Positions 7,709 to 15,894 of a stretch of DNA of 40,019 bases are shown here, one piece after another. How positions within the stretch are numbered: the first letter of the stretch is position 1; the number at the start of each line of letters is the position of its first letter. The translations under genes and the position numbers were made by a program. Origin of the DNA: Streptomyces griseoaurantiacus (lineage in GTDB: Bacteria > Actinomycetota > Actinomycetes > Streptomycetales > Streptomycetaceae); the NCBI GenBank assembly GCA_014656015.1, contig BNBP01000066.1:1-40019 (forward strand), read 5' to 3'. The notes under the pieces are model-generated. The model had not been told where the DNA came from and ran no database searches. It saw only the letters and a program-made list of their open reading frames with translations.

Positions 7709-8535
7709 GCCGCAGAGCACCCGGGCCCGCCGAAGCGGAACTGGCCCGGCTGCGCGGCTGGTTGCGCGCGGCGAAGGGGCCGCGAACCTTCGGCTCCCTC
7801 GCGCGGCGGGCCAGTGCCGGGACGATGCCGGTCGCGGCATGCACCTTGCGCCGGGCCCTGGACGGGCGGCTGCCCACTCTGTACACCGTCCAGGCGTTCG
7901 CCCGGGGCGCGGACGCCGACGAACAGGAGGCGGCGCGGGTGTGGGCGGTGGCCGCGGCCGCCGTCCATCCGGCGCCCGTGCGGCGGCCGGTCACGTACGT
8001 GCCCGGGCGCGGCATCACCACCCTGGCAGGACTGGCCAGGGCCATGATGAGGGTCCGGGCGAAGGCCGACGGGCCGAGCCTGCGCCGACTGGCCGGCTCG
8101 CCCGAGGCCGCGGGCCGCATCTCACGCAGCGCCCTGCACAACGCCCTCACCGGCCAGAGGCTGCCCAGCGAACAGCTGCTGGCCGGCTTCGCCGCAGCGT
8201 GCGGCGCCAGCGAGGAAACCACCCGCGCGCTGCTCGACGCCCGCGCGCGGATCCTGGCCGGACCCCAGCCCCGAGCGCGAGCGTGGACCGCCGAACAGGC
8301 CAGGTACCAGATGCTGCGTGATTTGGGCGTGCCTTATTGGATGCGGAACGAGGACATCAACACACTCGACCTTGGCGTCGATCCCGATTTTCCGGTGCGT
8401 CGGCGGCCCTCGCCCGCGCGGAGAACGGCACAACGTCACCGGCGCCGACGAAGCCAGCGCCGACGGGCGGCGGCGAACTCGGCTGCTACGAATGCCAGTT
8501 TACGCAACGAGGAGGCAAATACCGGACAGGACTAG
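7705..8535 (+). CDS. HTH (XRE-like) protein, 276 aa
   Basis: The start at 7705 is fixed by the ATGA overlap with the upstream membrane-protein gene. Two similar helical HTH-like segments can be seen. The first (about 12-60) reads WLRAAKGPRTFGSLARRAS and then TLRRALDGRLPTLYTVQAFA. The second (about 112-165) reads MMRVRAKADGPSLRRLA and then SRSALHNALTGQRLPSEQ, followed by LLAGFAAACGASEE. The plan is that of Streptomyces proteins with tandem XRE-type helices that sense when to repress. The C-terminal ~60 residues are very basic (PARRTAQRHRRRRSQRRR) and may be disordered. Target unknown; possibly its own operon. An anti-sigma or anchor role for the partner membrane protein is speculation. Confidence 0.7.
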   Translation: MSRRAPGPAEAELARLRGWLRAAKGPRTFGSLARRASAGTMPVAACTLRRALDGRLPTLYTVQAFARGADADEQEAARVWAVAAAAVHPAPVRRPVTYVPGRGITTLAGLARAMMRVRAKADGPSLRRLAGSPEAAGRISRSALHNALTGQRLPSEQLLAGFAAACGASEETTRALLDARARILAGPQPRARAWTAEQARYQMLRDLGVPYWMRNEDINTLDLGVDPDFPVRRRPSPARRTAQRHRRRRSQRRRAAANSAATNASLRNEEANTGQD

Positions 8536-8649
8536 GTGCGGCCGGCGCCCTGGGGACGGTGGGGCTGGTGCGCGGCGGACTGCTCCTCTCCGTGGCCGTG
8601 GCCTGCCGGACGGCCGGGGCCCGGGGCGGGGTAGTCGGCGGCCCGCTGC

Positions 8650-9035
8650 TGCCCCTGTTCCTTCAGCTCCCGGAGGCGTCGGCGGACCTCGCCAGGTCCA
8701 CACCCAGCACCTCGCGGCCGAGCTCATCGAACTGCAGCGCCTGCTCCTCGGATGCCTCGGTGAGCTGCCGGAGGAACCGCTGCTCGGCCCCGTCCCCGGC
8801 GCGGGCCACGTACCCGAACTCCCGTCCACCTTCACAGCCCCGCCGCCGGGCGCTGGAGGTAGTGATCGGGGTCTGGCGGGACGAAGCGGAGATCCGGGGC
8901 CGCCGCGCCCCTGACCGCCTTCACGCCAGAGCGGCGACGACGGCCGCCAGTACCTTCCTCCCGGCCTCGTTCACGGTGAACGTCCGGCCCTCACCGGCCA
9001 CGGCCAAGGAGAGACGATCTGTGGCGGCTGCCGCA
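8650..9035 (-). pseudogene. Decayed coding sequence, unknown family
   Basis: No intact frame covers 8536-9081. On the minus strand short protein-like stretches occur in changing frames: RLSLAVAGEGRTFTVNEAGR (about 8955-9015), DLRFVPPDPDHYLQRP (about 8835-8890), then REFGYVARAGDGAEQRFLRQ and LTEASEEQALQFDELGREVL (about 8690-8815). The frame changes and stops between them suggest a broken gene. I do not recognise it. The order matches one ancestral gene read right to left, downstream of the nuclease gene that ends at 9082. Confidence 0.3.
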
Positions 9036-9081
9036 TGGCAGCAGCCCGCACACGTCGCTGGCGAAATGACGGCCGCGCCCG

Positions 9082-10530
9082 CTATGCGGTTCCGCCTTTG
9101 CCCCAGGGCCACCGCCTGCGGCCGACCGCCGGGGTCTCGCGCCCTCCGGCAGGGGACGCGTCTCGGTCTCCTTCTGAGTGGGTCTGGCCGAGTACAGCGG
9201 CCTGCACGGCCGGCCAGTCCTGCGTGCGCCACCAGCGCAACAGGTCGCCGGAGGCGATCACGGGAAACGGGAGCGCGTCGACGACCCTACGCTGATACAC
9301 CTCTGCAGTGCGGTCCGCGGGGTCAAGGCTATGCTGGTGGTTGACGATCAAGGCTGCGCAGGTGACAGGCTGGCCGGGGCGCAGTTGCGGCCATTTCTCC
9401 AGATGGCGGTGAAGCTGCGAGATCAGTTTCTCCCCCGCATTCTTCGCGGCGGCCTTCACCTCGACCAGGCAGGTGGACCCGTTCAGCACGGCGAGCAGGT
9501 CGGCGGACAGGGTGCCGCCCAATTCCTCGTCCAGCTCGGTGACGGCGAAGCCGGCGGCACGCAGTACCGCGGCCACCGCGTCTTCCAGCTCCTTGGCGCT
9601 GCCGTACAGCAGACCGGACCGCATGGGTTCGGCCTCCTGCCGCGCCCGCTTCAGTTCGCCCTCGAGGCGGGCTTTGTCCTCCAGGTAGCGGCGCTCCAAC
9701 TCTTCAAGAGAGCTGCGTGCTTGTGTCTCGGCGGGGGTTTCCAGGGCAGGATCGACATGGTGGCGTGAGCGGACGCGGCGCAGTGCGGCCGATACGTGCT
9801 CGGGAAGGGCGCGCTGGACGAGCCACTCGCCCACCTGGTTCCAGTCGACCCCGTCAGGGATCACGTACCAGATCTGCTGGCCGTCCCCGGACGTCCAGCG
9901 TGCGACGACGGGCTTGCCCAGGCTGTCGACGAGGATCGGCACCAGTTCGCCCTCGGGCTCGCGAACCGTCGTTCCGCGCCGGCCCTCCAAGGCGCTCGCC
10001 TGCAACGTCATCGCCCACCAGGGGGCATTGGCGGGGCGGTTGAGCAGTCTCAGTCCGAGGTCGCGGTCGGTCGCATTCAGCCCGGGAGCCAGGGAGACTT
10101 CCGCCTCCGCAAGCAGCCGCTCGCCGACGATCGCGCCAGAGAAGTGGCGGAAGTCCACGCGGCCGCCGGGCCGGCCGAAGACCGACCACCCGCGGTCATC
10201 GTCATCGTCTGCCGTGCCCATCGTGGCGATGATGAGCCCAGGCTCGCCGCGCAAGTCTGCTCCGGACAGGAACCTGTCGAACTCGTCGGCGCCGCGACCG
10301 GAGAAGCTCGGGTTGATGGCGGCGGCGCAGGTGCCGGTGTCCGTGTCGAGCCAGCGCGGCTCGGCCCCATGCTTGGTCCAGGAGATGCCCGCGTATTTAG
10401 CTGAAGCCGCGACGAGCTTGGGCGCGTAGTCGACGGCCTGCGGATCGGGCTCTTCCTCCATCGGGGCGGGGTCGTAAACAGCGACGTGTACGGGGACGAG
10501 TCCGTTCGGAGACGAGGTGTGCGCGGCCAT
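9082..10530 (-). CDS. Predicted PD-(D/E)xK nuclease domain protein, 482 aa
   Basis: The ATG at 10530 (MAAHTSSPNG) is chosen because the 39 upstream residues of the open frame look non-native. The N-terminal ~260 residues form an unknown domain with an acidic run (ADDDDDRG). A likely coiled coil spans 270-303 (SSLEELERRYLEDKARLEGE onward). The C-terminal domain, about 310-380, has a restriction-endonuclease-like core: LEDAVAAVLRAAGFAVTELD, then SADLLAVLNGSTCLVEVKAA. This gives D344 and the E357-x-K359 pair of a PD-(D/E)xK site. The tail is basic (RRRWPWGKGG). It probably cuts or binds nucleic acid; a defence role is inferred from context. A 13-base palindrome lies 19 bases upstream of the start. 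Confidence 0.7.
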   Translation of the reverse strand: MAAHTSSPNGLVPVHVAVYDPAPMEEEPDPQAVDYAPKLVAASAKYAGISWTKHGAEPRWLDTDTGTCAAAINPSFSGRGADEFDRFLSGADLRGEPGLIIATMGTADDDDDRGWSVFGRPGGRVDFRHFSGAIVGERLLAEAEVSLAPGLNATDRDLGLRLLNRPANAPWWAMTLQASALEGRRGTTVREPEGELVPILVDSLGKPVVARWTSGDGQQIWYVIPDGVDWNQVGEWLVQRALPEHVSAALRRVRSRHHVDPALETPAETQARSSLEELERRYLEDKARLEGELKRARQEAEPMRSGLLYGSAKELEDAVAAVLRAAGFAVTELDEELGGTLSADLLAVLNGSTCLVEVKAAAKNAGEKLISQLHRHLEKWPQLRPGQPVTCAALIVNHQHSLDPADRTAEVYQRRVVDALPFPVIASGDLLRWWRTQDWPAVQAAVLGQTHSEGDRDASPAGGRETPAVGRRRWPWGKGGTA

Positions 10531-10548
10531 AGCCGAACCGTAGCGGCC

Positions 10549-10561
10549 CGGTGTGACACCG
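10549..10561. promoter_or_regulatory. Palindromic operator candidate
   Basis: CGGTG-TGA-CACCG is a perfect 5-bp inverted repeat with a 3-base centre. It sits in the divergent region between the nuclease gene (start 10530) and the 160-aa gene (start 10753), close to the nuclease start. It could be an operator; no cognate regulator is identified. Confidence 0.35.
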
Positions 10562-10752
10562 CCGCCGGCAGAACACAGCCCTTCTTGCGCCGGGGGTACG
10601 AGACGGGCAGCCGTTGGCCGAGTGGGGACACACGCTGGCACGCCCAACGGCAGGCTGGGCCGGACTCAGGTGAGTTACTGTCGAGGTACGCCTACGGGCG
10701 CTACGTCCACGGACATCCGGACCTACGGGTCCTCTCCCTACGAGGAGTTTGC

Positions 10753-11235
10753 GTGCTTACGCTTACACCCATCGAACGCGACATGCACCGCCTTCTCCGC
10801 TCTCTTGCGAAGGCTGGCGATCCGGTCGACCCGCTTTCCGCCTGCATCGGCTACAAGGAGTTCGCACAGCGCGTTGACCCGCACGGCTTGGACCCCTATA
10901 CGTCGCAGGGCCAGATGCGTGGGCTCTACCCGAAGCTCGGCCACATCAGCGTGTACGAACACCAGCATGGTCGCCCGCTGCTGTCGGCACTTGTCATTCG
11001 CAAGGCAACTGGCCGGCCCGGGGCCGGCTTTGCCGACCTGGCGTCACAGCTCGGCTTCGAAGCCGCTGAGGAGGACGAGTTCTGGGAGCATCAGGTGGCA
11101 CAGGTCGTGCGCTTCTGGTCTGCGGACGATCCGGTCATGCTGATGGACTCCGCGATGGATCAGGTGCTGAAGGAGCTTGGCTCGATCAGGCGCGCCGTAC
11201 GCAGACTCGCCGCGCGGCCGGGCGAGAAGGGCTGA
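10753..11235 (+). CDS. Unknown protein, 160 aa
   Basis: The GTG at 10753 is preferred because GAGGAG ends five bases before it; the open frame extends further upstream but without native-looking sequence. The protein starts MLTLTPIERDMHRLL. It has a small mixed domain with IGYKEFAQRVDP (about 36-47), GLYPKLGHISVYEHQHGRPL (about 63-82) and RKATGRPGAGFADLASQLGF. A helical C-terminus follows (FWEHQVAQVVRFW; MDQVLKELGSIRRAVRRLAA). The first part resembles small winged-helix proteins of mobile elements, but I cannot name the family. It is divergent from the predicted nuclease and followed by a strong terminator. Confidence 0.65.
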   Translation: MLTLTPIERDMHRLLRSLAKAGDPVDPLSACIGYKEFAQRVDPHGLDPYTSQGQMRGLYPKLGHISVYEHQHGRPLLSALVIRKATGRPGAGFADLASQLGFEAAEEDEFWEHQVAQVVRFWSADDPVMLMDSAMDQVLKELGSIRRAVRRLAARPGEKG

Positions 11236-11306
11236 TACCGGCGGATTGCGTCGCGGACAGGGTGCCCTGTCTCCCTCCCCTGAGCAGCGCTTGCCGATGT
11301 GCGCCA

Positions 11307-11334
11307 TGAGGGCCTGCCTCTAGGCAGGCCCTCA
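11307..11334. terminator. Strong stem-loop terminator
   Basis: A perfect 12-bp stem (TGAGGGCCTGCC with GGCAGGCCCTCA) and 4-base loop TCTA. It lies 70 bases after the stop of the 160-aa gene and before the convergent helicase gene that ends at 11632. It can act in both directions; no T-run. Confidence 0.7.
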
Positions 11335-11631
11335 CCCCGATATGGGGCGCGGCGTGGCTGCCCACGCAAGGGCGCCCGCGTGGGGTGCAGCACCCCCGTG
11401 GGGTACAGGGCCGGCACAGCCCCGCGCGCCGTGTCACAGCCGGTCCGTGCCGGGGAGGGTGACCCCGTTGGGCAACCCAGCACGCTGGTCAGGCGCCTGT
11501 GTCACAGTGAGCGACGAGAGCGGATAGGCGACAAGGGGGGCGGGCTGTCGTGCGGCGTGACCGAGGGCTTCCAGTGCTGCGGGAGAAGGAACTGTTGGCG
11601 GCCGGGGTGGACGTCGGGCCGCTGCGGCGGA
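11335..11631. other. Intergenic region with a possible coding relic
   Basis: No intact gene. A plus-strand frame at about 11550-11700 reads protein-like (LPVLREKELLAAGVDVGPLR, then RITVVLGRAGG). It has no good start and runs into the helicase gene on the other strand, so it may be a remnant. A short GGGGTGC/GCACCCC palindrome lies near 11380-11395. Confidence 0.3.
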
Positions 11632-14232
11632 TCACCGTGGTCCTGGGGCGTGCGGGCGGCGGGAAGTGGCACGTTCCTGCCAAGGCGGCGTGCCTTCGTC
11701 GGTCCAGTCTCCGGTGAACAAGGACGCCACCAGGGTGGCGTGCTGCTCGGGAAGTTCACCGGCACGGTGCTTCGTACGGGCTTTCGCGAGCCAGGCCCCG
11801 ATCTTGACCTGATCCCCGTCAACAGTGATCTCCTCGCGGGCGGTGGGGGCACGGCGCTCGCGGTGCAGGAAGAGCTCGAGGATCTGCACGGTCTGGGCGA
11901 AGGTGCGGCGGGAGCGGCGGACTGCGGTGAGCGGGTGGCTTTGCGGAGTAACACCGATGGCGGTCAGCAGACTCTGTTGTGGGCGGGCGAGGGTGCGCCA
12001 GCCGGTGAGCTGGCGATGCAGCCAGCTGCCGATCTTCACCGAGGCCAGAACGCTGTCGCGGTCGAGTGCGGCCGGGTCGTTGCCGGCGGCGAGATGTGTG
12101 CGCAGCAGATGGTACTTGCGGTGCCAGTCCGCGCCGTGGGGCAGTTGCCAGTCCGGGTCGATGGCCGCGAGGTCGGCGACGCGCGCCGGGGCGAGTTCGG
12201 CGCGTGCGGCCGCAGAGCGTTGTTCGGCGAGCCAGGCACCGAGAGGAGTGGTGGCGGGCGCGGCAAGGTGACCGTGGGCACGGTGGTAGTCGGTGGCGGC
12301 GGTGAGCCGGGCGCGCCAGGCGGCATCGTGCTTGTCCCAGACCATGCCCAGAGCGTCGAGTTCGGCGATCCAGTCGGTGTCCAGGCGGCCGGCTGTGCGG
12401 GCGTCGCGCATGGTGGTGATGAAGGTACCCAGGGCGAAGCCGTAGGCGTCGGTGTAGTCGGCAGGGACGTCAAGGTGGTGGTGGGCGTCGTGGTAGGCCT
12501 GGGCGGCGGCGAGGCCGGCGCGGCGGGAGCGGGAAACGGCCGTGTCGTGGGGGTTGAAGGAAGTGAGGTCGAGTGCGCGGGCGATGTGCTCGGGATGGGT
12601 TGTGAAGTCGAAGTGCCAGCGGTGCTGGATGAGATCGCTGATTTCTTTGGGTAGGCGGTTGGCCTTGCCGGGAAGGCGTTCGAGGATGCGGTGGTCGTGA
12701 CTGGCAAGGGCCGTGCTGATAGCCCAGACGGGTTCGTAGGCGGTGCCGAGGATGTCGGTGGGGTCGGTGCCCGGGGGGATGTAGACGGGGATGACGAGGC
12801 TGGCGATCTTGCCGCTGACGGACAGGCGTAGGGCGCGGCCGAGGGCTTGGACGCAGCGGATGACGCTGCGGGTGGGATCGGCGAAGACGATCGCGTCGAC
12901 GCTGGGGATGTCGACGCCTTCAGCGATGACTTTGGCGTTGGCCAGAATGGCGCAGGGTGAGGCCGCGAACTCGGCGAAGGTTGCGGCGCGTTGCGCGGAT
13001 GGCGTGTCGCCGTGGACGAAGAAGACCTCAGGGCTGGTGTCGGGGCACAGGTCCGGGCTGTGGGCGCGGAGGCGGCGCAGGGTGTGGGGCAGTTCGCGGG
13101 TGAAGCGCTTGGCGTCTTCGACCAGGTTGAAGTAGACCAGGACACGGCGCTGCTGGTGGGTGGCCATGGCTTTGAGGACGGCCAGGTGCAGGGCGGTGGT
13201 GCGCAGGGCCTCGTCGATGGCGGGCTGCTGGTCCGCGGTGGTGCCGGAGGGGGGCAGATTGAGGCGTGTGCGCAGGTCGTCGTCGGTGAGGGTGGGCACG
13301 ATGATCCGGTAGTCCGCGACCCGGCCGTCTTCGATCGCGCGGGCGAGGGAGTACTCGAAGATCTTCTTGCCGTAGACGGCGGGGTTGTCCATCGAGTTGG
13401 CGCGGGCGTCACCCCCCTCCCCCGTCCGGGGCATCTGGCCGCGCGGGCGGGAGAGGTTCGCGGACTCGGCGAGATCAGGTGCGGCGAAGATGCGCGGGGT
13501 GGCGGTCATGTAGAGGCGACGCTCGGCACGGATGCGCGTGGCGTCGTGGACCGCGGCCCATTTCTTGTCGGCCCGGCCAGCGATCCGGTGGGCCTCGTCC
13601 AGGACCACAAGGTCGAACGGCGGTACCTGGTGTGCGGTGTGCTGGGTGTTCTCGATCTTGTCGAGGGAGTCGTAGGTGCACACCACCGTCAGGCCGGGCA
13701 GCGCGTTGCGGCCGGTACCGACGGCGGCCAGAAGGGCGGCCAGGAGGCGGTAGTCGGTGACGGAGGCGACGTGTGCGTCGGCCAGGGCGTCGTGGGCGGC
13801 CGCGTCCATGGAGGAGACGATGACGACCGGCTCCTGGTGGCCGTCGCCGCGCAGGGCCAGAGCGGTCTGCGCGGCGAGGTCGAGGGTGGGGACGACGAAC
13901 AGCAGCCGGCGCGCCAGCTGATGCGCGGCGCGGCTGGCGACGAGGGTTTTGCCGGTGCCGGTCGCAGCCACGTACAGACCTCGGGTGCCGGGCCGGCGCA
14001 GGTGCTTCAGAATCCTGCCGAGGGCCTCTTCCTGGTCCTCGTGCAGTGGAAGAGGCTTGCGTCGTCTGCGGCGTGACGGCAGCTCCAGCCCCAGATCTGG
14101 CAGGTCCCGGACCGCCAGCGACTGGGGATCGGGCGCCTGGGGCGTGGGCGGTGGCATGGGGTCTCCGGGCGTGCGCGGCCGGCCAGGGGCGGAAGCGTCA
14201 TCCGATTCTGTCAGTTCTCCCCCCGCCGTCAC
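11632..14232 (-). CDS. SF2 DEAD/DEAH-type helicase with helicase-associated repeats, 866 aa
   Basis: An ATP-dependent nucleic-acid helicase or translocase. Visible motifs: Walker A (AATGTGKTLVASRAA) at about residue 90, DEAH box (LVVLDEAH) near 214, motif III (MTATPRIF) near 243, and motif VI (VQALGRALRLS) near 465. An N-terminal Pro-rich basic stretch precedes the core. After residue ~560 there are about four Trp-containing repeats of the helicase-associated type (for example FALGTFITTMRDARTAGRLD; LGAWLAEQRSAAARAELAP; IGSWLHRQLTG; IGAWLAKARTKHRAGELPEQ). Proteins of this plan are typical of actinobacterial plasmids and chromosome arms. The telomere-linked TtrA helicase-like proteins come to mind, but I cannot assign it to that family without alignment. 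Possible roles are conjugal transfer, telomere handling or defence. Confidence 0.85.
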   Translation of the reverse strand: MTAGGELTESDDASAPGRPRTPGDPMPPPTPQAPDPQSLAVRDLPDLGLELPSRRRRRKPLPLHEDQEEALGRILKHLRRPGTRGLYVAATGTGKTLVASRAAHQLARRLLFVVPTLDLAAQTALALRGDGHQEPVVIVSSMDAAAHDALADAHVASVTDYRLLAALLAAVGTGRNALPGLTVVCTYDSLDKIENTQHTAHQVPPFDLVVLDEAHRIAGRADKKWAAVHDATRIRAERRLYMTATPRIFAAPDLAESANLSRPRGQMPRTGEGGDARANSMDNPAVYGKKIFEYSLARAIEDGRVADYRIIVPTLTDDDLRTRLNLPPSGTTADQQPAIDEALRTTALHLAVLKAMATHQQRRVLVYFNLVEDAKRFTRELPHTLRRLRAHSPDLCPDTSPEVFFVHGDTPSAQRAATFAEFAASPCAILANAKVIAEGVDIPSVDAIVFADPTRSVIRCVQALGRALRLSVSGKIASLVIPVYIPPGTDPTDILGTAYEPVWAISTALASHDHRILERLPGKANRLPKEISDLIQHRWHFDFTTHPEHIARALDLTSFNPHDTAVSRSRRAGLAAAQAYHDAHHHLDVPADYTDAYGFALGTFITTMRDARTAGRLDTDWIAELDALGMVWDKHDAAWRARLTAATDYHRAHGHLAAPATTPLGAWLAEQRSAAARAELAPARVADLAAIDPDWQLPHGADWHRKYHLLRTHLAAGNDPAALDRDSVLASVKIGSWLHRQLTGWRTLARPQQSLLTAIGVTPQSHPLTAVRRSRRTFAQTVQILELFLHRERRAPTAREEITVDGDQVKIGAWLAKARTKHRAGELPEQHATLVASLFTGDWTDEGTPPWQERATSRRPHAPGPR

Positions 14233-14278
14233 AGCCGTCTCTGCGTTCGCCTGATGTGGCGTGCGTTCTGCGCGCCGG

Positions 14279-14908
14279 TCAGGGGCTCTGCGGTGCAGGG
14301 GTCGGGGGCTGGGAGGGAACGGTTGGCGTGGAGGCAGGCGCGGTCTGGATGGCGAGTTTGCGGTAGCCGGTGGCGGTGATGGTGTGCCACGACAGGTAGA
14401 AGCCGACGGTGGCCAGGATTCCGAGGACGGTGGCCGTGGCGAGGAGGAGGGGTCGGTGTTCGACGGGGTAGCGCCCCAGTGCGAGATCGGTGGCCAGGGT
14501 GAGCAGGATGCTGTTGAGGACCCAGCCGCGGCAGATCCGCAGGCGGGACCGTGCGTAGTCGGCCCGGGCGGTGAGAGCAGGGGTCTCTGCGAGTTTCAGG
14601 CGGGCCTGGGCGTAGGCGGCGGATGTGCGAAAGGACTGGGCGCGCAGCTTGCGCCGTGCGGGGGTGAGGGCGGTGTCGGCTGCGCGGTCGATCAGGATGC
14701 CTAAGGCGTAGGCGAACGCGAGGGCTGCGCCGGCCGCGAGGGGTGTGCCGCCCACGGGAGCCAGTTTGCGGGTGTTGTCGGGACCGGCAATGGCAGCGGT
14801 CAGGATGCCCAGGCCGGTGAGGAAGCCGATGCCGACGACGAGGACTTCGACGAACATGGCGGTGGCGGCCACGACCGCGGAGGGTTCAGGCTGCGGCGGT
14901 CGGGTCAC
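14279..14908 (-). CDS. Four-TM membrane protein of the NA37-RelA/SpoT operon, 209 aa
   Basis: The start is GTG 14908, because it overlaps the stop of the upstream RelA/SpoT gene (GTGA, 14905-14908), so the two are translationally coupled. Four hydrophobic segments are visible: about 12-40 (VVAATAMFVEVLVVGIGFLT), 52-74 (AAGAALAFAYALGILIDRA), 128-146 (GWVLNSILLTLATDLALG) and 153-177 (LLLATATVLGILATVGFYLS). A ~55-residue charged, helical cytoplasmic loop lies between the second and third. The C-terminus is Pro/Thr-rich. It would sit in the inner membrane. Genes in this position next to nucleotide synthetases often encode membrane-disrupting effectors (S-4TM, SLATT and similar); that role is inferred. 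Confidence 0.75.
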   Translation of the reverse strand: MTRPPQPEPSAVVAATAMFVEVLVVGIGFLTGLGILTAAIAGPDNTRKLAPVGGTPLAAGAALAFAYALGILIDRAADTALTPARRKLRAQSFRTSAAYAQARLKLAETPALTARADYARSRLRICRGWVLNSILLTLATDLALGRYPVEHRPLLLATATVLGILATVGFYLSWHTITATGYRKLAIQTAPASTPTVPSQPPTPAPQSP

Positions 14909-15894
14909 AGGTAGACGCTCCAGATTTCTGCCATGTCGCTGAGCATGGTTTCGGGCAATTCGTCGTACCACACGCCTCGTAACAGCATCTTGGCGGCGGT
15001 GAGGCGTTCGAAAATGATCAGGCTTTCCGGCTGGCTGGCCAGTATGTAGCGGCCGTGGGTTAAGAAGAGTTCGCTGGTGGGGCCGTAGTCGCGGTAGGCC
15101 GCTTCGAGCTGTTGACGGTACTGTTCTGTGAACTGGGCGAGCTTGTTGGGGTAGTCGGGCTCGTTCTCGACGGTCTCGATCAGGACGTCGATGATGTCTT
15201 CGGACAGGTCGCGCCGGTACTCGTGCTCGGTGAACGTGCGGTACAGGAACTCTGCTTCGTCCAGGAGTCGGTTGGTGCGGGTGAAGTCAGGGTGTTGTGC
15301 CAAGACGTCTACCCCCCGTTCGACCTCGAGGTCGTACAGTTCGACCAGGGCGATCAAACGGTACAGCGACCTACTGACATCGCGGGGTACGTCGGTGGTG
15401 CCTGTTTTGTAGAGCAGCCGGTGGGACATACGGGCCCACAAGTCGGTTGCTTCGGTGCGGATTTGGATCTCGCACTCGTAGGGTCGGCCGTCGCTGTCGG
15501 TGAGGTCGCCGGCTGCGAGGACCTGGACGTGCAGGCGGGGGTACTGCAGCGTGTACTGGCCTTCGATGTCCTCTTGTTCTCGGTAGTCCTGGGGGTCTTC
15601 TACCAGTGTCAGGTTGTCCTTGACGACCTGAAGGGCCTGGTTGAGGAAGCCGTGGTGCTGGACGGTGATGCGGACGCCTGCCTTGTCCGTGATTTGAGTC
15701 CAGGGGTCGGCGTATTCCTTGTGGTAGGCCTTGGTGACGAAGCTGCCGATCTCCTTGGCCCGGGAGGTCACCTCGCAGGTGATGTGGGCGCGGGCGGTCT
15801 TGCGTCGTAGAAGGGCTGCGGTGAGCTGTGCCGCTTTGCGGATGTTGGGGAGTTCGGCCTGGTACCGGTGGAAGGCGTCGTTGACCGTGCTCAC
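14905..15894 (-). CDS. RelA/SpoT-type nucleotide synthetase domain protein, 329 aa
   Basis: The RelA/SpoT synthetase fold is recognisable: TSRAKEIGSFVTKAYHK (43-59, phosphate-binding basic helix), ITDKAGVRITV (68-78, with D70 in the position of the metal-binding Asp), YPRLHVQVLA (118-127) and ECEIQIRTEATDLWARMSHR (140-159, with E142 as the usual catalytic Glu). No HD hydrolase, TGS or ACT domain is present, so it is a stand-alone enzyme. It probably transfers pyrophosphate to a nucleotide or to RNA, as small alarmone synthetases and toxSAS do. The C-terminal ~150 residues are a helical domain unlike housekeeping RelA. Its ATG overlaps the stop of the upstream gene by 4 bases, and its stop overlaps the start of the 4TM gene, so all three form one coupled operon. 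Confidence 0.85.
   Translation of the reverse strand: MSTVNDAFHRYQAELPNIRKAAQLTAALLRRKTARAHITCEVTSRAKEIGSFVTKAYHKEYADPWTQITDKAGVRITVQHHGFLNQALQVVKDNLTLVEDPQDYREQEDIEGQYTLQYPRLHVQVLAAGDLTDSDGRPYECEIQIRTEATDLWARMSHRLLYKTGTTDVPRDVSRSLYRLIALVELYDLEVERGVDVLAQHPDFTRTNRLLDEAEFLYRTFTEHEYRRDLSEDIIDVLIETVENEPDYPNKLAQFTEQYRQQLEAAYRDYGPTSELFLTHGRYILASQPESLIIFERLTAAKMLLRGVWYDELPETMLSDMAEIWSVYL

Noticed and set aside
12991..14076. Plus-strand frame of 361 codons
   Set aside because: Antisense to the helicase motifs of the minus-strand gene.
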